Shown here one piece after another: positions 17,923 to 26,722 of a DNA stretch of 47,582 bases (its first letter is position 1; each line of letters opens with the position of its first letter). The position numbers and the translations under genes are program-made. The notes beneath the pieces were generated by a model. That model made no database searches and was not told the origin of the DNA. It worked only from the letters and a program-made list of their open reading frames with translations. The stretch is taken from NCBI GenBank assembly GCA_944322925.1, contig CALUQM010000013.1, forward strand, positions 1-47,582, written 5' to 3'. The DNA is from an uncultured Bacteroidales bacterium (GTDB lineage Bacteria > Bacteroidota > Bacteroidia > Bacteroidales > UBA932).

Positions 17923-18623
17923 TGTTCTTCGTCGCTGTCTTTCCTTATCATGTCGACTCCTATCACATAGTAATGCGGCGAGTATTCCAGGATGTCGGCC
18001 TTCATTTCCGGATCGATTTCGGCTTCTCCGCAGAAACGTATCAGGCCGAACCTTTCATCGTACCACCCGGAGCCGTAAAGCACCAGAGGAATCTTCAGGG
18101 TATCCGTATCTGCTGCAGGTGCCGGTATGAAAGGGCGGCAGTGATAGGAATAGATGCTGTCCGGCCCTGCAGGATACAGTTTGACGGGACTTCCCATAGT
18201 TCCGCTTTCGTGGCATCGGATAGTAATCAGGGCTGTCGAGTCATTGAGGGGTTTCGTGAAAACAGAGACCGCCGTTATGTTGTCGAATTCCTTGTCATCA
18301 GGTCCCAGTCCGTGTATCTGCCTGAGTTTGTCACGGTCTTCTTCGGGATAAATGTCGAGGGGAACGATGTTGGTGCCGAAGTGGATATTGTGGAGTCTTC
18401 CGTCATACTTGCCGTCCCTGTATTCGTCGATATAAAAGACCGCATCGTATTTATGTCGCAGCAATCCGCTCAGATCGAATCGGTACATGTTTATGTCCAT
18501 GGATTCGAATACAGCGAGGATATCGTCGTATTGAGGCTCCTGTCTGGATATTCTGAGACTGTCCTGTGCGTATGATGCCGTTGCCGCGAACATCAGAAAA
18601 ATAGCAAGAATACTGTTCTTCAT
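17919..18623 (-). CDS. Secreted protein of unknown function
   Basis: This 234-residue protein has a clear signal peptide (about residues 1-19, ending in ATASYA before QDSL). The mature part is acidic and mixed alpha/beta. It has no motif I recognise, no lipobox cysteine and no barrel-like C-terminus. Segments such as TALITIRCHESGTMGSPVKL and PLVLYGSGWYDERFGLIRF suggest a compact strand-rich fold. It is the first gene of the operon with the glycosyltransferase, yfhO-like and phosphatase genes and overlaps the glycosyltransferase by four bases. Its product may act on or sense the same surface component, but that is inference from position only. Confidence 0.7.
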   Translation of the reverse strand: MKNSILAIFLMFAATASYAQDSLRISRQEPQYDDILAVFESMDINMYRFDLSGLLRHKYDAVFYIDEYRDGKYDGRLHNIHFGTNIVPLDIYPEEDRDKLRQIHGLGPDDKEFDNITAVSVFTKPLNDSTALITIRCHESGTMGSPVKLYPAGPDSIYSYHCRPFIPAPAADTDTLKIPLVLYGSGWYDERFGLIRFCGEAEIDPEMKADILEYSPHYYVIGVDMIRKDSDEEQ

Positions 18624-18687
18624 ACCGTATTGATTTGATTCAACCCATAAAAATAAACGATAAAATGTTTTCCTGCAATTTTTTCAG

Positions 18688-18695
18688 TAAATTTG
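18688..18695 (+). promoter_or_regulatory. -7 box that fixes the mutS start
   Basis: TAAATTTG is a perfect TAnnTTTG match. The open frame extends upstream to 18635, but this box lies inside that extension, so the transcript should begin near 18702 and translation at ATG 18716. Confidence 0.6.
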
Positions 18696-18715
18696 CGGAA
18701 TTACAACTTAGATTC

Positions 18716-21355
18716 ATGGCAGGAGAGAAGATAGCGGAGACCCCGCTGATGAAGCAATATTTTCAGGTAAAAGCACAGTATCCGGAAGCTGTGCTTCTTT
18801 TTCGTGTGGGAGATTTCTATGAGACTTTTGCGGATGATGCGCTGATTGCAAGCAAGGTTCTCGGCATTGTACTGACCAAAAGGGCGAACGGTCCTCAGGC
18901 GTCGGTGCCGCTGGCCGGTTTCCCGCACCATTCGCTGGACACATATCTTCCGAAACTGGTCAGGGCCGGCTACAAGGTGGCCGTATGCGACCAGCTCGAG
19001 GATCCGAAACTGACTAAAAAGATAGTGAAACGCGGCGTTACCGAACTTGTGACGCCCGGAATAGCCTTCAATGACCAGCTTCTTGACCAGAAGGAAAACA
19101 ACTACCTCTGCGGACTCGCTTTTGAAAAAGACAGGTGCGGTGCAGCGTTTCTGGATGTGTCTACCGGAGGTTTCCAGGTGGCCGAGGGATCCGTAGACTA
19201 TATCATGACCCTCGTATCCTCGTTTGCGCCGAAGGAGCTGCTGGTTCCGAGGTCGTGCAGAAAAGGGGTGCAGGAACTGGTTTCCGACAAATATTATATT
19301 TCCACTCTCGACGAGTGGGCTTTCGTATATGACGCGGCCGTGGAAAAACTGAAGCGGCAGTTCAATGTGGATTCTCTTAAAGGTTACGCCATTGATTCCT
19401 TTCCTCTCGGGGTTTCATCCGCGGGGGCTCTTCTCGTTTATCTTGAACAGACGCATCATTCCGGGCTGAAGAATATATGCTCGATTTCGAGAATCGATGA
19501 AAGCCGCTTTGTCTGGATGGACAGATTCACTTTCCGCAATCTGGAGATTTTCAATTCGGCCTCCGGAGGAGAAGGAGTGCCTCTCATATCGGTTATCGAC
19601 AAGTGTTCGTCTCCTATGGGGGCGAGGCTGCTCAGGAACTGGCTCGCCATGCCTGTCATGGACATCGGTGAACTTGAAGACAGGTATTCCGTCGTACAGT
19701 ATTTTGCCGACCATCAGGATGATCTGGTACAGGTGCAGCAGCGTCTCGGCGATACCGGAGACCTGGAAAGGATTATTTCGAGGGCTGCCGCGGGCAAGAT
19801 AGCTCCCCGGGAAGTGATGCAGCTCAAACGCGGTCTGGAACAGACGGCCCCGATTGCGGAATTGTGCGGAGGCAAGGGAGTAAAGGCTCTCGATTCGATG
19901 ACAGGTGCTCTGGACAATTGCTCCGAGCTTCTCGGGACTTTGGACCGGATGATGAATCCTGATCCTGCGGCAGCCGTAGGCAAGGGGGAAGTGATCGCTT
20001 CCGGAGTGGACGAGGAACTTGATTCCCTGAGAAACCTGGCCCTTCACGGGAAAGATATTCTGGTCGGAATCCAGCAGCGTGAGATTGACCGGACGGGGAT
20101 TACTTCATTGAAAATAAATTACAATTCGGTTTTCGGCTATTATCTGGAAGTCCGCAATGCGCACAAGGACAGGGTTCCCGAAGACTGGATCCGGAAGCAG
20201 ACTCTGGTGAACGCCGAAAGATATATTACCGCGGAATTGAAGGAATATGAAGAGAAAATTCTCGGGGCCGAACAGAGAATCTATGAAATAGAATCCAGGC
20301 TTTATGCCGGTCTTGTGGGTACGATACAGCAGAACATTGCGGCCGTGCAGTCGAACAGCAGAATCCTGGCGCGGCTCGATGTCCTCTCCGGCTTTGCGGA
20401 ACTGGCCGTGACCCGTCATTATTGCCGGCCTAAGGTAGACGACGGCTATACTATCGATATCAGGGCCGGAAGGCATCCTGTGATCGAAACGCTCATGCCG
20501 GCAGGGGAGGAGTTCATTCCGAACGATGTCATGCTCGACAACAAAACTCAGCAGATCATAATCCTTACGGGCCCCAACATGGCCGGAAAATCGGCTCTTC
20601 TGCGGCAGACAGCTCTCATAGTCCTGATGGCGCAGATAGGTTCGTTTGTCCCTGCTTCCGAAGCGAGAATAGGGTATTGCGACAAGCTTTTTACAAGGGT
20701 CGGGGCTTCCGACAATATTTCTCGCGGCGAGTCTACGTTCATGGTCGAGATGCTCGAAACGTCGATGATCCTGCACAATCTGTCGTCGCGTTCCCTTGTG
20801 CTTCTGGATGAAATAGGACGCGGCACATCCACTTATGACGGGATGTCGATAGCCCGCGCCATCGTCGAGTATATCCACGAATACGGAGATGGTGCCAAGA
20901 CCCTGTTCGCCACGCATTATCATGAACTCAACGATCTGGAAAACATTTATCCGCGGGTAAGGAATTTTCATATTGCGGTCAAGGAAGTCGACAAGAGGGT
21001 GATTTTCCTGCGCAAGCTGAAAGAGGGCGGGGTCGCCCACAGTTTCGGTATCCATGTCGCCAGAATGGCGGGCATGCCGCGTCAGGTCATAAATTCTGCC
21101 GAAAGGACGCTGGAAGCGCTTGAAAAGGAAGGTGGCAGGAATGAAGCGATGCCATCGGCCAGAATCAGGCCCCATAATGTGCGCGAAGGCCGGGTGGAAA
21201 GCGACGGTTCCCTGCAGCTTTCGTTTTTCCAGCTCGACGACCCTGTGCTGTCTGCCCTGAAGGATGATCTTGAAGCCGCCGATCTCGACAATATGACTCC
21301 GCTGCAGGCTTTCGACCTGCTCAGGGCCATGAAAGAAAAACTCGGCATCGGTTGA
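18716..21355 (+). CDS. mutS: DNA mismatch repair protein MutS
   Basis: With the ATG at 18716 the protein has 879 residues. MutS recognises mismatches and small loops and starts repair with MutL. The mismatch-probing Phe-x-Glu is in VGDFYETF near residue 38. The connector, lever and clamp regions follow. The ATPase domain carries Walker A GPNMAGKSALLRQ, the signature NISRGESTFMVEM and Walker B LVLLDEIGRGTSTYDG, then the ATHYHEL switch. The C-terminus QLSFFQLDDPVL is typical of Bacteroidota MutS1. These motifs exclude the MutS2 family. The upstream extension to 18635 is rejected because it contains the promoter box. A hairpin overlaps its stop codon. Confidence 0.97.
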   Translation: MAGEKIAETPLMKQYFQVKAQYPEAVLLFRVGDFYETFADDALIASKVLGIVLTKRANGPQASVPLAGFPHHSLDTYLPKLVRAGYKVAVCDQLEDPKLTKKIVKRGVTELVTPGIAFNDQLLDQKENNYLCGLAFEKDRCGAAFLDVSTGGFQVAEGSVDYIMTLVSSFAPKELLVPRSCRKGVQELVSDKYYISTLDEWAFVYDAAVEKLKRQFNVDSLKGYAIDSFPLGVSSAGALLVYLEQTHHSGLKNICSISRIDESRFVWMDRFTFRNLEIFNSASGGEGVPLISVIDKCSSPMGARLLRNWLAMPVMDIGELEDRYSVVQYFADHQDDLVQVQQRLGDTGDLERIISRAAAGKIAPREVMQLKRGLEQTAPIAELCGGKGVKALDSMTGALDNCSELLGTLDRMMNPDPAAAVGKGEVIASGVDEELDSLRNLALHGKDILVGIQQREIDRTGITSLKINYNSVFGYYLEVRNAHKDRVPEDWIRKQTLVNAERYITAELKEYEEKILGAEQRIYEIESRLYAGLVGTIQQNIAAVQSNSRILARLDVLSGFAELAVTRHYCRPKVDDGYTIDIRAGRHPVIETLMPAGEEFIPNDVMLDNKTQQIIILTGPNMAGKSALLRQTALIVLMAQIGSFVPASEARIGYCDKLFTRVGASDNISRGESTFMVEMLETSMILHNLSSRSLVLLDEIGRGTSTYDGMSIARAIVEYIHEYGDGAKTLFATHYHELNDLENIYPRVRNFHIAVKEVDKRVIFLRKLKEGGVAHSFGIHVARMAGMPRQVINSAERTLEALEKEGGRNEAMPSARIRPHNVREGRVESDGSLQLSFFQLDDPVLSALKDDLEAADLDNMTPLQAFDLLRAMKEKLGIG

Positions 21356-21363
21356 TGCCGAGT
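21331..21363 (-). terminator. Intrinsic terminator overlapping the mutS stop codon
   Basis: A perfect 10-base stem (arms 21340-21349 and 21354-21363) with a GGTT loop straddles the mutS TGA. Read on the reverse strand it is followed at once by a T-rich run, so it should end the leftward GH97/acetylesterase transcript. Rightward it lacks a T-run, and would serve mutS only as a 3' end-stabilising hairpin. Confidence 0.75.
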
Positions 21364-21395
21364 CTGAAAGACTGTCCCTGACCGTTCGGGAGAAC

Positions 21396-22808
21396 CTATT
21401 TCATGCTGTCAGGACTGTCCGTTCTGAACGGAGATGCCGGAATTCCGAAATTGTTGAACAGGGTAGCTTCCGCAAAATTGCGGAACCCGTATCTTACCGC
21501 TGCGGGATTCTTTACCTTGTCGCAGAAGACCTCGATCGTCCTGCCACCGTCACTGCCGAGGATTTTTGCCGTGGCCGGATGGAACACATTGTCTTCTCCT
21601 GCCACTTCGAATCCTTCAAGTATCTGGCCGAGAGGTGCGAGACCCTGGTTCCCGACCTTGAACGTGACTATAATCCTGCCGTCTTCGCAGCTCCATGATT
21701 CATATACCGGAGGCTCGGCTTCGAACCCTTTTATACCGTATGTCTTCGACAGGGCAAGGTACGCGAGCCTGTTTCCTGCAGTCTCCTTTTTGGAAGGGTG
21801 TATGCAGACCGGATCCCCTGCATCCATGGTTACGGCCATTCCAGAATTCGGAATGTCTCCGAGATTCAGCATCTGCGCTTCCCTGATCAACGCAGCGCCC
21901 GTGTCCATGGGGTCGCTGTAGTTGTGTGGCGCCAGCTGGACATAATAGAACGGCATGTCGGGATTTTCCCAGTAACGTCTTATCATGTCTACGAAAGCAG
22001 GCTGCACTTTTCTGTACATATCTCCGTATGGAATGTCGGTTTCTCCCTGGTACCAGATCATTCCCCTGACGTTGTATGAAGTAAGAGGCGCTATCATTCC
22101 GTTGAAAAGAAGAGTCGACTTCATCCACAGTTCCGGCTGGACTGCAAGATCTTCGCGGCATGCTTCCAGTGTTTCCTCGTCTATCCACGCGCGGATAGGG
22201 GTGCCGCCCCACGAAGATACTATGATTCCCACCGGGATGTCGAGGACAGCCTGGAGCTTGCTGGCAAAATAGTATGCCGTGGCGCTTGTCCATGCCACGT
22301 TTTCAGGGGTATTCTCTTTCCATCCTGTGTCGCAGTCCTCGGCAGGGCTGTCAGCTGTCGCTCTCGGGATCGTGCACATGCGTATGGGCGTGTCCGGTGC
22401 AGCATTTATGATGCGCTCGAGAGCCCCTTCCACAGGCTGCGTCTGGAATCCGGCCATCGGCATTTCCATGTTCGACTGTCCGGAGCACAGCCACACTTCA
22501 CCGATAAGGACGTTTTCTATGACAGTACTTTCCCCGTCATTGAATTCGATGCTGTACGGCCCTCCGGCATCCGGTACGGATATCCTTATTTTCCATTTCC
22601 CGTCCTTGTCCGCGTATGTCTCGAGACTTTTATCAAGCCATCCGGCCTTTACCGCAACTTTCGCCCCGGCTTCGGCCTTTCCCCACAAGGCGGTTTCGGA
22701 GTTCCGCTGCAGCACCATATTGTCGCTGATTATTCCTGGCAGGCTGACTTTCGCATTGGCAGACACTCCTGCGGCAAGCAGGAGCGCTGCGAGTAGTTTC
22801 AATTTCAT
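21396..22808 (-). CDS. Sialate O-acetylesterase (SGNH hydrolase)
   Basis: This 470-residue secreted enzyme has a signal peptide (about residues 1-19). A beta-rich N-terminal domain (about 20-100) precedes the SGNH hydrolase domain. The block I motif GQSNMEMPM places the nucleophile at Ser112. RGMIWYQGETDIPYG is the conserved second block, and DAGDPVCIHPSKKETAGNR holds the likely catalytic Asp/His. Family members remove O-acetyl groups from sialic acids or, in many Bacteroidota, from plant or other glycans, so the name should be read as acetylesterase. It starts 19 bases after the GH97 gene and is probably co-transcribed with it. The pair suggests deacetylation of a galactoside-containing glycan before or after chain cleavage. 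Confidence 0.88.
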   Translation of the reverse strand: MKLKLLAALLLAAGVSANAKVSLPGIISDNMVLQRNSETALWGKAEAGAKVAVKAGWLDKSLETYADKDGKWKIRISVPDAGGPYSIEFNDGESTVIENVLIGEVWLCSGQSNMEMPMAGFQTQPVEGALERIINAAPDTPIRMCTIPRATADSPAEDCDTGWKENTPENVAWTSATAYYFASKLQAVLDIPVGIIVSSWGGTPIRAWIDEETLEACREDLAVQPELWMKSTLLFNGMIAPLTSYNVRGMIWYQGETDIPYGDMYRKVQPAFVDMIRRYWENPDMPFYYVQLAPHNYSDPMDTGAALIREAQMLNLGDIPNSGMAVTMDAGDPVCIHPSKKETAGNRLAYLALSKTYGIKGFEAEPPVYESWSCEDGRIIVTFKVGNQGLAPLGQILEGFEVAGEDNVFHPATAKILGSDGGRTIEVFCDKVKNPAAVRYGFRNFAEATLFNNFGIPASPFRTDSPDSMK

Positions 22809-22827
22809 GTCTGTTCCTCCTGTCCGG

Positions 22828-24828
22828 TTATTTCTTCACGATTCTTGCAGCGAATCCGCCTCCCGGAGCCATTTTCACTGAGATTTTCCTGTCGGCAGGA
22901 AGCGGCTTGCAGTCATGCCTGTAGTCTCTGGCAGCCTTGTCTGCATTGGCTCCGTCGCTGAATGCCTCTATTTCATAGTCGCCTTCCCCGAGGAACGACA
23001 GGTCGACAGTAATTTCCCTCGCATTCCAGTCCGTCATGGCGCCGATGTACCAGGCGTCCCCTTTTCGGCGGGCCATTACGATGTATTCGGCTATTTTCCC
23101 GTCCATGGCTACGGTTTCGTCCCACGTTTCAGGAACTTCGGCGATGAATTCCGTACACTGTTTTTCCTGCATGTAGTTGGAAGGGGAGTCGCATAGCATG
23201 TTGACAGGCGATTCGAATACCACATATTCGGCCAACTGCCGGCATCTTGTCCCCTGGCTCATCGGTTCGCTTCCTACCGGACGGTAGTTCCTGCGTGTGG
23301 CGTTGCGCATTGCCCCCTGCGTATAGTCCATCGGACCTGCCACCATCCTGACAAAAGGAATTGTCACGTCGTATGTAACCTGATCTACGGACGGATCCGA
23401 CCATTTCATCTGTTCGAGTCCGTGCACGCCTTCGTAATTTACTACGTTGGGCCATGTCCTGTGAAGTCCTGTCGGCTTGTACGTGCCGTGGAAGTCCACT
23501 ATGAGATGGTATCTGGCAGCAGTCTCGGCAGCTCTTCTGTGGAACTGCACCATCGTCTGGTCGTCCCTGTCCATGAAATCTATCTTGAATCCCTTGATTC
23601 CCATTTCCGAGAAATACCGGCAGACGTTTTCCATGTCCCTGTCGAAAGCCCAGTATCCGGCCCAAAGTATGAGGCCGACATTCTTTGAAGCGGCATACTC
23701 TGAAAGCATTTTCAGGTCTATTTCCGGAATCACCTGCATGAGGTCAGCCTTTTTGTTGACGGCCCAGCCTTCATCAAGGATTACATAAGGAATACCGTGG
23801 TCCGACGCGAAGTCGATGTAATATTTGTATGTTTCGTTGTTTATGCCAGTCTTGAAATCCACGCCGTAGAGGTTCCAGTCGTTCCACCATTCCCAGGCTA
23901 CTTTTCCCGGTTTTACCCAGCTGAAATCCATGTCTTCATTTTGAGGGGATGCAAGGCGGTACACCATGTCGTTGTCGGCGAGTTCCCTGTCTTCTTCGGC
24001 TACTATTATCACCCTCCACGGGAATATCTCTCCAGGGTTGCATTCGGCAATGTATGGTTTCGTGCTTTTGACCAGCCCCTGGAGCATGTTGTGCCCTCCC
24101 TGCTCGATCTTGTCCGGCACTCCTGCAAAGACGCCGTGAAGTCCTGTGCCTCCGTCAGGATTGTACAGGTACATGCCGGGATAATTCAGAAGGTCGGCTT
24201 CCGTGATACATATCTTTTTGCCTGCCGCAGCTTCCACGACAAGCGGAAGGAATGCGAGTCTGTGCCTGTTCCATTCGGACAGGCTGATATATTCGTATGT
24301 GTTTTCGAAAGAATTGAAGAACTGTCTTTCAAAATTTTTCTCGTCGAAGTTCTTTACATACGGCACGAAAGCCCTGGCGTCCCCGGGAAACTTGAACGAG
24401 GCTTCTTCGGAAACCACATTGAACGGAGTCCTGGATCTGGAAATGAAGCGGTATGCCGCGCCGTCGTCGTATGCTCTGAAAACAAGGTCGAATGTCCTGA
24501 ACCTGAGAGTCATTTCATTGAAACGGTCCCGTATTTCGGCCTTTTTATAGAAATCGGCATGTATGGTCCTGTCTGTTTCCGTTATCCTGCATGTCGCGCG
24601 TCCGGGGTTCTTTCCATAGGATGACCCGTCTTCGAGCGACATGGATACCGGCGATTCGGCTATCATCGTGTCGTCTTTGTGCGACAGTGTGTAAGTGATT
24701 TTTTCTCCGACATTTACATCCAGTCTGATGTCCCCGTCGGGAGACGAAAGCTGATAGTGTTTCGGTGCCGCTGACAGTCCCGCAGGAATCATCAGTGCGG
24801 CAAAAAATGCCAAATGCGATTTTTTCAT
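22828..24828 (-). CDS. Glycoside hydrolase family 97, probable retaining type
   Basis: This 666-residue secreted enzyme has a signal peptide ending in AGLSA (residue 20). The N-terminal beta-sandwich spans about 25-290 and the (beta/alpha)8 barrel about 300-560, with AWEWWNDWNLYGVDFKTG at its start. The barrel strand FKIDFMDRDDQ contains Asp417, at almost the same position as the nucleophile Asp415 of the retaining Bacteroides thetaiotaomicron GH97 alpha-galactosidase. The inverting SusB-type alpha-glucosidases lack this Asp. Candidate acid/base residues are Glu466 (NYEGVHG) and Glu472 (LEQMKW). I therefore favour alpha-galactosidase over alpha-glucosidase, without proof. It heads a two-gene unit with the acetylesterase, and no SusC/SusD pair is nearby. 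Confidence 0.9.
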   Translation of the reverse strand: MKKSHLAFFAALMIPAGLSAAPKHYQLSSPDGDIRLDVNVGEKITYTLSHKDDTMIAESPVSMSLEDGSSYGKNPGRATCRITETDRTIHADFYKKAEIRDRFNEMTLRFRTFDLVFRAYDDGAAYRFISRSRTPFNVVSEEASFKFPGDARAFVPYVKNFDEKNFERQFFNSFENTYEYISLSEWNRHRLAFLPLVVEAAAGKKICITEADLLNYPGMYLYNPDGGTGLHGVFAGVPDKIEQGGHNMLQGLVKSTKPYIAECNPGEIFPWRVIIVAEEDRELADNDMVYRLASPQNEDMDFSWVKPGKVAWEWWNDWNLYGVDFKTGINNETYKYYIDFASDHGIPYVILDEGWAVNKKADLMQVIPEIDLKMLSEYAASKNVGLILWAGYWAFDRDMENVCRYFSEMGIKGFKIDFMDRDDQTMVQFHRRAAETAARYHLIVDFHGTYKPTGLHRTWPNVVNYEGVHGLEQMKWSDPSVDQVTYDVTIPFVRMVAGPMDYTQGAMRNATRRNYRPVGSEPMSQGTRCRQLAEYVVFESPVNMLCDSPSNYMQEKQCTEFIAEVPETWDETVAMDGKIAEYIVMARRKGDAWYIGAMTDWNAREITVDLSFLGEGDYEIEAFSDGANADKAARDYRHDCKPLPADRKISVKMAPGGGFAARIVKK

Positions 24829-24903
24829 AATCTGTGGTTATAAAATTTGATTCATATTTCGTGTCGCCGAAAATACGAATAATCGGATATAACCGCAAAT
24901 TAT

Positions 24904-26163
24904 CTACAATGAAAATCTCAGCCCGAGATTGAGGTTGAAATTAAACGGACGGTCGGAATATACTGTTTCGATATCCGATCCGTTGTCGAAATGGTATATC
25001 AGTCCAGGCTCGAGGTAGATCCCGACGAGCGGAGACAGCCTGAACTGGAATCCGGCCGATGCGGCTGCCGACCATTGAAGCGGCCGGACTGTCACGTCCT
25101 CCCTTTCCGTGTTTCTCCTGTCATTGCCGTAGAAATAGTCGGAACGGACACTTCCCGCGATACATTTTTCTACCATTCCGCCAGCCGAGGCGTAGATGCG
25201 CAGCCATCTGTTGTCCCAGATGCTGTATCCAATATTGAGGGGAATGCCGAGATAATGCAGAGTCTGCCGGGAGTCTATGTAATACGAATCGCTGCCCGTG
25301 CGCGATTCCGACAGCAGCCATGAATATGACAGCCCGCTTTCAATGCTCCAGCGCGGGGCGAATTCCCATGATATCGAGATGCCTGCCCGGAGAGGGAGGA
25401 AATGACTGGTTTCAGTGTTGACTTCTTCGGTGAGGTTGAACATCATTATCCCTGCCAGAGAGTTTTCCCCGTATTTCATCTGGCTGGCTGAGGCCCGTGT
25501 ATTGACAGCATTGCTGTATCCCGAGTAGCTCGTCGTCCCTCCAGTGAAGCCGGAGGCATGTATGCTGAATGACGGTTTGCGTTTTGTCCCTGTTTCTACA
25601 GCATCGGCTATGAGTATGTCCTGCCAGTCATACTGATGCTCCATGATGTCGATTTCTTTATCGCCGCTTTCTGTCTTTTCAGTGGATTTTTCCTGTATGC
25701 CTGTTCCCGGCCTGTCGCCGGTGCCGGCTGTCTCGTCCTGTTTCAGGTCCGCGGAACCGCTGTTTTGCAAACCGGCAGAAGCGGCTTCGGTTGTTTCCCT
25801 TACTCCGGCTGCAGGTGCAGGATCCGGTATTTCCGTAAATATCGGGTCATTATGTGTCTGCCGGCCATCGTTCTCTGCCGGGCTGTCGTGCCTTTCCGAC
25901 GGCATTGTTTCGGTAATCAGAACTTCGTCCGGTATTCCCGGCCCGGCAGCTGACGGCTCTCTCAGGACAAGCACGCCTATTGCCGCTGCCGCCGCTGCAG
26001 CTACACTTGCGGCAAACAGTACGACGGTCCGGCCTTTGCGCCGTCCCGCTTCTGAAACTTCGCTCCCGCAGACTTCCATAATATTGTCGAACAGGCTTTC
26101 CGGAGCCGGCTCCGAATAGTCTTCCATTTTATTTTTCAACTCTTGTTTCCACTGTTCTTCCAT
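24904..26163 (-). CDS. One-helix membrane protein with anti-sigma-like N-terminus and outer-membrane-barrel-like C-terminus
   Basis: This 419-residue protein follows the ECF sigma gene after one base. Residues 1-44 are charged and cytoplasmic in character (MEEQWKQELKNKMEDYSEPA). Residues 46-67 form one alanine-rich transmembrane helix. Residues 68-195 are a Pro/Glu/Thr/Ser-rich linker with no predicted structure. Residues 197-419 consist of amphipathic strands such as GISISWEFAPRWSIESGL and end in LNLGLRFSL, typical of small outer-membrane barrels. I infer an anti-sigma factor or sensor that binds the sigma factor inside the cell and carries an envelope beta-domain. Similar fusions are often annotated porin-family or hypothetical. 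The role is not established. Confidence 0.65.
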   Translation of the reverse strand: MEEQWKQELKNKMEDYSEPAPESLFDNIMEVCGSEVSEAGRRKGRTVVLFAASVAAAAAAAIGVLVLREPSAAGPGIPDEVLITETMPSERHDSPAENDGRQTHNDPIFTEIPDPAPAAGVRETTEAASAGLQNSGSADLKQDETAGTGDRPGTGIQEKSTEKTESGDKEIDIMEHQYDWQDILIADAVETGTKRKPSFSIHASGFTGGTTSYSGYSNAVNTRASASQMKYGENSLAGIMMFNLTEEVNTETSHFLPLRAGISISWEFAPRWSIESGLSYSWLLSESRTGSDSYYIDSRQTLHYLGIPLNIGYSIWDNRWLRIYASAGGMVEKCIAGSVRSDYFYGNDRRNTEREDVTVRPLQWSAAASAGFQFRLSPLVGIYLEPGLIYHFDNGSDIETVYSDRPFNFNLNLGLRFSL

Positions 26164-26164
26164 A

Positions 26165-26719
26165 TCACCGTCTGTATTCTTTGATCCACCTGGCCAGCAT
26201 GGCCTTTGCTCTGTGCAGCTGGGAAGCTGATGAATTTTCCTTTATTCCGAGCATCGACGCGATTTCCTTGTGACTTTTATCCTCGAAGACATAGAGATTG
26301 AAGATGGTCCTGTATCCGTCAGGCAGCCTGCGTATCATTTCCTGTATTGCAGAAGCCGGAATATCGCTCATGTCCATGTCTTCGTCCGGAGTCTCTTCGG
26401 GAATGTCCGGCAAACTGCCGGTATCCATGAAAAGATCGTTTTTCGAGGATTTCCGCAGATATTTCAGTGCCTGGTTCACCACTATTTTCCTCATCCAGGC
26501 TTTCAGCGAGCCTTCGCCTCTGAACCGGAAATTGTCTATGGATGAAAATATGTTTACGAAACTGTCCTGCAGGACATCCTTTGCCGCATCCCTGTCCGCA
26601 ATGTATCGGGAACAGATACCGTTCAAATAACCGGAATAGAGACCGTACAGTTCTTTCATTGCCGTGCGGTCCCTGTTCCTGAGTCCTGTCAACAGTTTCT
26701 GTTCCGAGTTAGCGGACAT
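26165..26719 (-). CDS. ECF RNA polymerase sigma factor
   Basis: This 184-residue protein has complete sigma regions 2 and 4. Region 2 is seen in GICSRYIADRDAAKDVLQDSFVNIFSSIDNF and the following GEGSLKAWMRKIVVNQALKYLRK. Region 4 is seen in RLPDGYRTIFNLYVFEDKSHKEIASMLGIKENSSASQLHRAKAML, including the helix-turn-helix. It directs RNA polymerase to a small promoter set, usually controlled by a membrane anti-sigma partner. The partner is probably the gene that follows after one base. The upstream NigD-like lipoprotein gene ends three bases before it, so all three should be one transcript. Target promoters are unknown. Confidence 0.93.
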   Translation of the reverse strand: MSANSEQKLLTGLRNRDRTAMKELYGLYSGYLNGICSRYIADRDAAKDVLQDSFVNIFSSIDNFRFRGEGSLKAWMRKIVVNQALKYLRKSSKNDLFMDTGSLPDIPEETPDEDMDMSDIPASAIQEMIRRLPDGYRTIFNLYVFEDKSHKEIASMLGIKENSSASQLHRAKAMLARWIKEYRR

Positions 26720-26722
26720 TTA

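Noticed and set aside
20105-21175. 356-codon open frame antisense to mutS
   Set aside because: It lies over the MutS core and ATPase domain and shows no signal, motif or promoter.
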